Shown: piece after piece, positions 6,080 to 12,303 of the stretch | Position numbering within the stretch: position 1 is the stretch's first letter | Layout of the letters: each line of letters opens with the position of its first letter | NCBI GenBank assembly: GCA_964522105.1 | Contig: CAZFVA010000049.1 | Location: 1 to 13,283, forward strand | Origin: JAGOFO01 sp964522105 | Lineage (GTDB): Bacteria; Myxococcota_A; UBA9042; DTJE01 | DNA: 13,283 nucleotides | Direction of reading: 5' to 3' | The notes under the pieces: model-generated | Seen by the model: only the letters and a program-made list of their open reading frames with translations | Told to the model about the DNA's origin: nothing | Database searches by the model: none | Translations under genes and position numbers: made by a program

Positions 6080-7860
6080 CCTTGTTTGTCCTTTTCAAGA
6101 TACCTGAATATCGTGCGCGTATCCACGCCAAGCGCCCGGGCCGTTGCTGCGCGATTGTCCCCGTGCCGCTTCAGCGCTTCCATTACATACCGCAGCTCAA
6201 AGTTTTCACGTGCGACAGCCAGTGTCAGCATCTCGGCAGATTCACGGCCCCTTTCAAAATCAAGGGCCTCGACGCCTGCCACTGGACCGTCAACAAACAG
6301 CACGGCTTTTCTGACGCGATTTTCCATTTCCCGAATGTTTCCGGGCCAGTTCCAGACGCGCATGGCCGCAATCGCCTCGGGCGAAAAGCTTTTGACCGGC
6401 GTCTTGAATTCCGCAGAAAAGCGTTTCAGGAAGTACTGCGAAAGCGTGTCGATGTCTTCGCCGCGCTCGCGAAGGGGCGGCAGTCTGATCCCGACGACGG
6501 CGATTCTGTAATAAAGGTCTTCGCGGAATCTGCCCGCAACGATTTCGTCATCCAGATTACGGTTAGTGGCCGCTATCAGCCGGATATCAACCTGTTCAGG
6601 CTTGTTGCCGCCAACTTTCATGACCATGCCGTCCTGCAGCACACGCAGCAGTTTGACCTGCATCTGGGTCGGAAGTTCGGCGATTTCGTCAAGAAACAGC
6701 GTTCCGCCCGAGGCGGCCTGGAACTTGCCCATCGTAGTTGTTGACGCGCCGGTAAATGACCCTTTGACGTGTCCGAACAGCTCGCTTTCAATCAGGTTTT
6801 CAGGAATGGCGCCGCAGTTGATTGCGACGAAAGGCCCGTTGGCGCGCAGGCTGCGGCCGTGAACTTCGCGTGCAATCAGTTCTTTGCCGGTGCCTGTTTC
6901 GCCTGTGATCAAGACAGGAACGTCGGTCGGGGCGACCCTTGTCACGCGGTCAAACACGGCCCTCATGCCTTCGCAGGAACCGATTAACTGGCCAAAACGC
7001 GAAACTTTTACTTCTTCGCGCAGGGCATCGCGGTCCTTGACCAGTGAATTTATCAGAAGCACGTTGTTGACGATCGAGGCCGCCAGTGCGGCATAAACCG
7101 TGATGATCTTCAGCGTGATGTCGTCAAACAGGTCCAGAAGGCGCTCGGTTCCCAGATACAGGACGCCCAGGATTTCGCCGCCTGATTTCAACGGAACGCA
7201 CATTACAGAGGCAAGTCGAAGGTTTACGACGCTGGTCGCTGCCGAAAATTCCTTGTTGGTGCTGGCGTCTGCCACAAGTTGCGGTTCGCCGTCTTCAAGA
7301 GCCTTTCTGACGATGCTTTCCGAAAACAGGGTCGCTTCGTCAGGAAGTTCATGCTTTCCGACGTTTCGGGCCACTTTAACGACCGGAGTCCCGTTTTCCA
7401 CAAAGATTATGAAGCCTTTGTTTGCGCGACTTATGGCCAGAGTCTCGTCCAGAAGCATTTCAAGGCAGACGTCCAGGTCAGTCGTTTCCATCAGTTTGCG
7501 ACCGATGGTGGACATCGCTTCAAGCGCGTGGAAGGCTTCGTCTTCGCGGCCCGCGCTGTCTTTGAATGTGAAATCATCCGGCACGTAGATCATAGTGACC
7601 GAACCGACGCGGATGACGTCCCACGGTTCAAGCACCGTCATTTTTGTCTTTGTGCCGTTGACGCTTATGTCGGCCTTCGGGTCCATCGGGACGATTCTGT
7701 GTGAATTGCCGTCCAGAACCAGCTCGGCATGTACAGGTTTCAGGCCTGGAAGCGGCAGCGCTATGTCACAGCCATCGCCCCTGCCAATCATGGTAGATCG
7801 TCGAAACAGCGGATATTCCCTGTGGGGGAAAGATGTGCTTAATACAACAATCCTGGCCAC
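6076..7860 (-). CDS. FHA-GAF-AAA+-Fis sigma-54-dependent transcriptional activator
   Basis: A 594-residue cytoplasmic enhancer-binding protein of the NtrC type that activates RNA polymerase carrying sigma-54. Domains: FHA (about 1-95; IGRGDGCDI, then H44 and VNG 67-69), GAF sensor (about 108-268), AAA+ (about 287-525) and Fis-type helix-turn-helix (about 556-590). AAA+ motifs: Walker A GETGTGKE (320-327), GSFTGA (367-372, the sigma-54 contact loop, Ser for the usual first Ala), Walker B GGTLFLDE (385-392) and arginine-finger region FREDLYYRI (445-453). There is no receiver domain, so control is likely through the GAF ligand and/or the FHA domain rather than a two-component phosphorelay. In the FHA domain the usual pThr-contacting Ser three residues before the conserved His is Lys, so phosphopeptide binding may be altered. 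GTG start with GGAG five bases upstream. It is first in a tightly overlapping set with two lipoprotein genes, suggesting it controls them and possibly itself. Confidence 0.93.
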   Translation of the reverse strand: MARIVVLSTSFPHREYPLFRRSTMIGRGDGCDIALPLPGLKPVHAELVLDGNSHRIVPMDPKADISVNGTKTKMTVLEPWDVIRVGSVTMIYVPDDFTFKDSAGREDEAFHALEAMSTIGRKLMETTDLDVCLEMLLDETLAISRANKGFIIFVENGTPVVKVARNVGKHELPDEATLFSESIVRKALEDGEPQLVADASTNKEFSAATSVVNLRLASVMCVPLKSGGEILGVLYLGTERLLDLFDDITLKIITVYAALAASIVNNVLLINSLVKDRDALREEVKVSRFGQLIGSCEGMRAVFDRVTRVAPTDVPVLITGETGTGKELIAREVHGRSLRANGPFVAINCGAIPENLIESELFGHVKGSFTGASTTTMGKFQAASGGTLFLDEIAELPTQMQVKLLRVLQDGMVMKVGGNKPEQVDIRLIAATNRNLDDEIVAGRFREDLYYRIAVVGIRLPPLRERGEDIDTLSQYFLKRFSAEFKTPVKSFSPEAIAAMRVWNWPGNIREMENRVRKAVLFVDGPVAGVEALDFERGRESAEMLTLAVARENFELRYVMEALKRHGDNRAATARALGVDTRTIFRYLEKDKQG

Positions 7861-7880
7861 GGCAACTCCATAAATAAACA

Positions 7881-7921
7881 GGGCAAAAGCCCCGAACAGG
7901 TCAAAGCCCCGAACAGGGCTT
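7881..7921. terminator. Direct-repeat hairpin cluster between two minus-strand genes (putative terminator or attenuator)
   Basis: AAAGCCCCGAACAGG occurs twice with a 17-bp period (7886-7900, 7903-7917). The second copy forms a 6-bp hairpin, AAGCCC/GGGCTT with a 6-base loop (7904-7921), and GGGC/GCCC with an AAAA loop lies at 7881-7892. Read on the minus strand, one 5' arm (AAGCCC) can pair with either of two downstream GGGCTT arms, giving alternative folds. This could end the 7970-8797 transcript or attenuate entry into the regulator gene. On the plus strand the 7904-7921 hairpin is followed after a few bases by TTTTTT. The repeats are seen; the function is inferred and the T-tract on the minus strand is weak. 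Confidence 0.4.
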
Positions 7922-7945
7922 CAGCCTTTTTTCAACCCGCCACGC

Positions 7946-7981
7946 GGAACATCAACGAGTCCAGGAACATCAACGAGTCCA
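7946..7981. repeat. Perfect 18-bp tandem duplication across a stop codon
   Basis: GGAACATCAACGAGTCCA is present twice with no spacer (7946-7963, 7964-7981). On the minus strand each unit contains TGG ACT CGT TGA, so the last codons and stop of the 7970-8797 gene are repeated in frame just downstream. The length is six codons, so a read-through product would gain C-S-W-T-R and stop again. Confidence 0.9.
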
Positions 7982-8797
7982 TGAAAAACAAAGACCTACG
8001 CCGTCAATTCCGCCACCCCGCGACGTCGAACCTGTCGGACACGGGGCAACTTTGACAGTCTTTGTTTCAGGAACAAAATCAACAAAGGCATCAATGATGC
8101 CCCAGACGGCCACTGCTACAAAAGCTCCAAGCCCGACATATTGAACAATCCTCAGCTTTCTGGCGGTGTCGGCGTCGGCGGTTGAATAAAAACCGTCTGC
8201 GCCGCGAAGGGATTCGGCACCTGCCCATGCGCCAATGTTCATGCCCAGAAACACCAGTTCGCCGGTCAGGAACAGCGCGCCCTTCGTCTTTTTTCCGTTA
8301 ACAAATTGACCGACGCCAAAAGGCACAATCATCGGCAGCTTCGATCTTTTTTTGATTTCTTCAATAGTTATGGTGCATTCCGGCTTTGTGTCAACGCGTG
8401 CTTTTTCAGGGTCCAGAATGTGAAGTTCGATAAGGCGTAACTTCAGGGTCTGGAACTGGGTGATGAGGGCCGGCGGGTAATAGAACGCATCCAGTTCATG
8501 AAGCGGGGCCTGGGTCAGGAGGGCGGTGAATTCCTCCTCCATGCGGCCTTTGTTATCAAGCCAGAAATGGCACGCTGCCAGGTATTCATGAGCCTTTATC
8601 TGCAACGCCGGGTCTTCAAGCATCATTTTCGGGTACAGAAGGGCTTCAATCATTTTTGAAGCTTTTTCATAGTCCTGGAACTTGAATGTGTTTTCGGCCT
8701 GGGCGAAGTCTTCGGCAGGAGTGGACGCAATCGCAGGCTGCACCGCTGCAAGCAGTGTGAACATGGCGACCAGGGATGTAATCTGCAGCCGGTTCAT
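7970..8797 (-). CDS. Secreted TPR-like protein with C-terminal two-helix membrane module (PFGxGQFxNG family)
   Basis: A 275-residue exported protein. Signal peptide about 1-25 ends in AIAS. A helical, TPR-like repeat region follows (about 28-100, AEDFAQAENTFKFQDYEKAS then a second helix pair). Then come LDAFYYPPALITQF (102-115) and, after a linker, VPFGVGQFVNGKKTKG (158-173) leading straight into a hydrophobic helix (about 174-192); a second helix lies at about 219-239. From memory, this combination ('YPP...F', then 'PFGxGQFxNG' and two helices) recurs in poorly characterised cell-envelope proteins of deltaproteobacteria/Myxococcota; the function is unknown. ATG 8797 is chosen because the signal peptide begins there and a good promoter lies just upstream; the ORF is open for 85 further codons that would run through that promoter. 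The gene diverges from the 9039 gene and precedes the regulator by 109 bp. Confidence 0.75.
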   Translation of the reverse strand: MNRLQITSLVAMFTLLAAVQPAIASTPAEDFAQAENTFKFQDYEKASKMIEALLYPKMMLEDPALQIKAHEYLAACHFWLDNKGRMEEEFTALLTQAPLHELDAFYYPPALITQFQTLKLRLIELHILDPEKARVDTKPECTITIEEIKKRSKLPMIVPFGVGQFVNGKKTKGALFLTGELVFLGMNIGAWAGAESLRGADGFYSTADADTARKLRIVQYVGLGAFVAVAVWGIIDAFVDFVPETKTVKVAPCPTGSTSRGGGIDGVGLCFSWTR

Positions 8798-8824
8798 CAG
8801 TACATCCGAATCCGATTCGCGCAC

Positions 8825-8853
8825 AGTATAGCATTTTTGGCTATGGACCTGAA
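8825..8853 (-). promoter_or_regulatory. Predicted sigma-70-type promoter with extended -10 for the 7970-8797 gene
   Basis: On the minus strand TGCTATACT (8833-8825) is an extended -10 element (TGn plus TATACT). A 17-base spacer separates it from a weak -35, TTCAGG (8853-8848). The implied start near 8818 gives a leader of about 20 bases before ATG 8797, which supports that start. Match judged by eye only. Confidence 0.5.
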
Positions 8854-8908
8854 AGCGAGTGGACGCGCGAAGATGTGCGGTGGATTTATGCTGGTTTTCA
8901 TTATGTCG

Positions 8909-8944
8909 GCGGGCATTGGCGGGATGAAGGGCGGGCATTGGCGG
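8909..8944. repeat. Two 14-bp direct repeats, 22 bp apart, in a divergent intergenic region
   Basis: GCGGGCATTGGCGG occurs at 8909-8922 and 8931-8944. The 22-bp period is about two helical turns, so both copies face the same side of the DNA. They sit in the 241-bp region (8798-9038) between divergent genes, roughly 90-125 bases upstream of the predicted minus-strand start, where an upstream activator site could lie. For the plus-strand gene I see only a weak candidate: TAGAAT at 9005-9010 with TTCTTG at 8982-8987. No sigma-54 -24/-12 element was found here. Confidence 0.45.
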
Positions 8945-9038
8945 CATAACGGGAAAGTTTGATTTTTCTAATCTTGCGGGGTTCTTGGCCGGGGTCTGCT
9001 GCTGTAGAATGTACACGACATATTTGCGGGTGCTGTTG

Positions 9039-12000
9039 ATGCGTTCATGCACTTTTAAGCTTTCGGGAACGGTTGCTTTTTCAATATTGTTGATGTGTTC
9101 CGTTGGGTTGGCAGAGCCGGTTCCCGAGTCGACCGCGGTCGAGCCGGCGCCGGTTGTCGAACCACCGATGCCGATGGTCGAGCAGCCTGCGCGGGTTGTC
9201 GTAGACGATTTTCTTCTGAAGACCGGGGCACAGCCTCCGGCGCCCGTTGTGGCCGAACCAGTGCCGACGGTTGTTCAGCCTGTGCCGGTTGTNNNNNNNN
9301 NNNNNNNNNNNNNNNNNNNNNNNNNNNNNNNNNNNNNNNNNNNNNNNNNNNNNNNNNNNNNNNNNNNNNNNNNNNNNNNNNNNNNNNNNNNNGTGCCGAC
9401 GGTTGTTCAGCCTGTGCCGGTTGTTGTTGATGAGTTTGTTCTGAAGTCTGTAACGCCGCCTCCGGCGCCCGTTGTGGCCGAGCCGGTGCCGGTTGTTGTC
9501 CAGCCCGAACCTGTTGTAGCGCAGCCCGAGCCGGTGCCTGCAGTTGTTCAGCCCGAGCCGATGCCGATGGTTGTTCAGCCTGTGCCGGTTGTAGCCGAGC
9601 CAGCGCCTGCGGTCGTTGAAGCTGTTCCTGCTCCCGCTCCTGCCCCTGTGCCGGTTCCCGAGCCTGCGCCAGTTCCGCCGCCTGTGCCGGCCCTTGTGCC
9701 ACCGACACCGGTATTCCCCGGTGAAGGTCCTGACCAGCTTGCAGAATGGATCACTGGCCTGTGTTCAAAGATTGATGGTCTGGAATCTGTCGGAAGGCTT
9801 GATCTTTATGCCAGAAAGGCGATTTTTGATCGTCTGCGCGTCGGCATGTACCGCGAAACTGTGAACATGGCGCTGGCCTATCTGAAGTGCTTTGAAAAAG
9901 TTGATGTTGCCGCTTCGCCGTTGAAACCGGTTGAAGCCGGGCTGCGTGATCTGGTCTGTTCACTGCCGGTAGTCGTTTTCCAGAATGAAGGAAAAGTTGA
10001 TTCAGAACTGGCTGTGAAGGCGCTGACGGTCTGTCGTGCGCCCGGTGCAGCGCCGCGAAATGATCCTGAAGCCCTTGTTTCATGGTCGTCTTCGGTGCGT
10101 CATTACCTTTCGCTTGTTGTAAGTGCCCGTCCGCTAAGCGAATTCCTGCCGTTAGGTCTGGACTATCTTGATCGCATGCAGAAGGCTGGCATATCGCTGG
10201 TTGCCCCGGATGGCCAGGTGAACCCGCGCGACTGGTGTGACATTGATGTTGATGAAGCTGTCGATTCTGTTGAACGTCTGCTGAAAAGCCAGACTTCCGT
10301 AACCGGTGACGTTTTTGCCCCGCCCGGGGATGCTGCGCTTTGTGTCACTCCCGGTGGCGAAGTTCTTGCCAAGACCCCGGACGATGTTCTGGCTGTTCAG
10401 ATGCTTGTGATAGCGGCTTCCATCGCATCGGGTGATCTTGATGCGGCAGTCAAGGCTGTCGGGGGGCAGACAGCGGCGTGCAAGTCAACTATCCCCGGCA
10501 TTTTAAGTGTGATCGAGGCACAAGGCGCAGATGCCAATGGCCGTACCGATGGACAGGTCAGGGGTTTTCTGGCTGAAACTGTGTTGTCAATTCTGCACAA
10601 TGCGCCGCTCGGTAATATGCATGGCATTACCCGTAAGGCTTCTGAACGGTTCGACAAAGATTGTGGCCTGACCAGATTGATCGCTTCAATGGTAATGACC
10701 GGCCTTGGATCGGAAGGTCTGAAGAATGCTGTTGATTCGGGGCAGGGCGAAAAGCTTGCCCTGATTGTGGCGTGGGCACCACCTTTCAAGACGGTTGTCG
10801 GCGATGTGGCGCTTCGGCTGGATGTGCTTGGCAAGGTAGTCGGTCTGCTGGGCGCCAGGCCGGTGGACCGCGGGTTCCGCAGATATGAACTTGGCAGGGC
10901 GCTTCTGGAAGCCGGGCGGCCGGCCGATGCCGTTGATATGTTCAGTCTTTCCAGAATGGACCTGCCTGAAGATGCCAGGAAGTTTGCCAACGGTGGACGG
11001 TTCCTGGCCGTGCTTTCCATGCCGGATTCGACGCCCGGCGACATTTCACTTGCCGCAAAAAATCTGCTGGACAGCAAACCGACTGTCGCGGAATTGTCTG
11101 AATTTGTGAAGGAAATCGCGGCGGGTCAGCAAAGGACGATGGCGCTGGATACGTTGTGGAAGGCGGCGTTTGCGTCGTCAGCGGATATAGTGGCGACTCT
11201 GGGCGAACTGATGGTCTTTGTCGTTGATACATGGCCGGGCAGTCAGGAGTCCGCCAGGGCAATCGACCTGCTGAACGGCGTCGGTTTAGACCCGACCCAG
11301 GTTGATGTTTTTGCGTCCTGGTTGCTGCTTGAAGGCAGACATCAACTGCTGGTCGGTGACAAAAAGAAGGCGATGGCAACGCTGGATCGGGCCATCGCCG
11401 TATTGAAGGGTGACGCGCCGCTTACCCGTCAGACGTCGCTGCCACGGTTTGTGTTCTGGCTTATCGAAAATGGTCGTGCTGACTCTGCCGTTGAATTCAC
11501 GGCGCGGGCGGTCAAGGCCGGCGTACTGCCTGCAGCAATTGTCGCGGCCGAAGCGAAGCTGGCGGCCGATCGCGGCTTGAACAAGGTTGCCGCCGGGTTG
11601 TTGAAGACGGCGCTGACCATGAAACCGTCAACAAATGCAGACTGGCTTGCAATTGCTTCCGCCTCGGTCAGGTTGAATGACATTTTGCAGGCTGGAAAAG
11701 CAGTTGAAAAGCTTGGTCCGGCGGACGGATGGGGATACGACGAATGGATGGTCCGTGGCCGGGTTAACGTTTTGCAGAAGCGGTTCGGGCAGGCGGTGGC
11801 TGACTTTTCGAAGGCAATCGAATCGCGTCCAGGTCAGTGCGAGCCATATATGTACCGGGGAAGTACTCTGGCCATGAACGGGGATGCCGAGGGGGCCGAG
11901 GCCGATTTCTGGAGATGCCTTCGACTTGACGGTCCATCGTCAGAAATTCTTGGCGGCCTGGCATATTCAATGTTCGATCAGAACCGTCACGAGGAATCGG

Positions 12001-12293
12001 CGCTCGTGTTTCGCAGGGCTCTGTCGATGCAGGCCGGGGCTGCGGATAATTTGATCGGGTTGGCCATGGCAGCGTTCAGGCTGGGGGATCTTGGGGGCGC
12101 CGCCAAGGCATACACGCAGGCGGTTACGGCCGAGCCGAAGATGGGCGACGGACCGGTGGCCGCTGAAACTGCAGGTTATGTGTATTCAGCCGTTCAGAAA
12201 CAGGCGTGGTCGGAACTTACGACGGCGCTGGGCCTGAATTCGAAGGGTTCGAAGAAATCGAAGGGTTCAAAGAAATCCGGCCGTGGAAAGTGA
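9039..12293 (+). CDS. Large exported protein: Pro/Val/Glu-rich repeat arm, unknown middle, C-terminal TPRs, Lys-rich tail
   Basis: 1084 codons as drawn, but 34 of them fall in an N gap, so the true length is unknown. Signal peptide about 1-25 (MRSCTF, hydrophobic core, VGLA). Residues about 26-228 are an extended Pro arm built on 'PVVxEPVPxVVQPxP' units, including a 31-codon repeat; regular Pro spacing predicts a stiff, extended chain like the TonB spacer. Residues about 230-890 are mostly helical and unrecognised. At about 895-1040 at least three TPR units are clear (for example GQAVADFSKAIESRPGQ, HEESALVFRRAL and GDLGGAAKAYTQAVTAEP). The tail (1067-1084) repeats SKGSKK and is strongly basic. 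ATG 9039 is favoured because it starts the signal peptide, although its Shine-Dalgarno is weak; TTG 9036 or upstream starts are alternatives. Likely a periplasmic or surface scaffold; co-transcribed with the 5'-nucleotidase-like gene 10 bases downstream. Function unknown. Confidence 0.75.
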   Translation: MRSCTFKLSGTVAFSILLMCSVGLAEPVPESTAVEPAPVVEPPMPMVEQPARVVVDDFLLKTGAQPPAPVVAEPVPTVVQPVPVXXXXXXXXXXXXXXXXXXXXXXXXXXXXXXXXXXVPTVVQPVPVVVDEFVLKSVTPPPAPVVAEPVPVVVQPEPVVAQPEPVPAVVQPEPMPMVVQPVPVVAEPAPAVVEAVPAPAPAPVPVPEPAPVPPPVPALVPPTPVFPGEGPDQLAEWITGLCSKIDGLESVGRLDLYARKAIFDRLRVGMYRETVNMALAYLKCFEKVDVAASPLKPVEAGLRDLVCSLPVVVFQNEGKVDSELAVKALTVCRAPGAAPRNDPEALVSWSSSVRHYLSLVVSARPLSEFLPLGLDYLDRMQKAGISLVAPDGQVNPRDWCDIDVDEAVDSVERLLKSQTSVTGDVFAPPGDAALCVTPGGEVLAKTPDDVLAVQMLVIAASIASGDLDAAVKAVGGQTAACKSTIPGILSVIEAQGADANGRTDGQVRGFLAETVLSILHNAPLGNMHGITRKASERFDKDCGLTRLIASMVMTGLGSEGLKNAVDSGQGEKLALIVAWAPPFKTVVGDVALRLDVLGKVVGLLGARPVDRGFRRYELGRALLEAGRPADAVDMFSLSRMDLPEDARKFANGGRFLAVLSMPDSTPGDISLAAKNLLDSKPTVAELSEFVKEIAAGQQRTMALDTLWKAAFASSADIVATLGELMVFVVDTWPGSQESARAIDLLNGVGLDPTQVDVFASWLLLEGRHQLLVGDKKKAMATLDRAIAVLKGDAPLTRQTSLPRFVFWLIENGRADSAVEFTARAVKAGVLPAAIVAAEAKLAADRGLNKVAAGLLKTALTMKPSTNADWLAIASASVRLNDILQAGKAVEKLGPADGWGYDEWMVRGRVNVLQKRFGQAVADFSKAIESRPGQCEPYMYRGSTLAMNGDAEGAEADFWRCLRLDGPSSEILGGLAYSMFDQNRHEESALVFRRALSMQAGAADNLIGLAMAAFRLGDLGGAAKAYTQAVTAEPKMGDGPVAAETAGYVYSAVQKQAWSELTTALGLNSKGSKKSKGSKKSGRGK
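9195..9512 (+). repeat. 93-bp (31-codon) tandem repeat flanking and possibly filling the assembly gap
   Basis: One copy (9195-9287) encodes VVVDDFLLKTG then QPPAPVVAEPVP and so on; another (9420-9512) encodes VVVDEFVLKSV then PPPAPVVAEPVP. The 32 bases ending at 9292 are identical to the 32 bases starting at 9393. If these contig ends are the same DNA, the two copies are adjacent and in frame with a 93-bp period; otherwise more copies lie in the gap. Confidence 0.8.
9293..9392. other. Assembly gap (100 N) inside a tandem repeat
   Basis: Exactly 100 N, a placeholder length. It falls within the Pro-rich repeat arm and is bordered by the same 32 bases on both sides, which explains why assembly stopped. 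The frame is kept across it both as drawn and if the overlap is merged, since 132 is a multiple of three. Confidence 0.97.
12240..12275 (+). repeat. 18-bp tandem duplication encoding SKGSKK twice at a C-terminus
   Basis: TCGAAGGGTTCGAAGAAA (12240-12257) is followed at once by a copy differing at one base (12258-12275). Each encodes SKGSKK, giving the 1084-codon protein a basic tail that ends SGRGK. Confidence 0.85.
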
Positions 12294-12303
12294 GTCAAAT
12301 TGA

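Noticed and set aside
7881..7981. CRISPR-like array
   Set aside because: The units are 15-18 bp, two copies each, adjacent or nearly so, with no spacers and no cas genes.
8560..8580. TGGCAC match to a sigma-54 -24 element
   Set aside because: It lies inside a coding region and no TTGC follows at the required spacing; other GG/GC pairs near 8985-9004 also have wrong spacing.
8798..9052. Upstream extension of the 7970-8797 gene by 85 codons
   Set aside because: It would place the signal peptide in the middle of the protein, run through the predicted promoter and overlap the divergent gene's start.
9055..9708. Minus-strand reading frame rich in Gln, Pro and Ala
   Set aside because: It is the complement of the Pro-rich repeat arm of the plus-strand gene and passes through the N gap; repeat composition alone keeps it open.
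10397..11077. Minus-strand reading frame of 226 codons, Ser/Arg-rich
   Set aside because: Antisense to the long plus-strand gene, with composition typical of a shadow frame and no start context.
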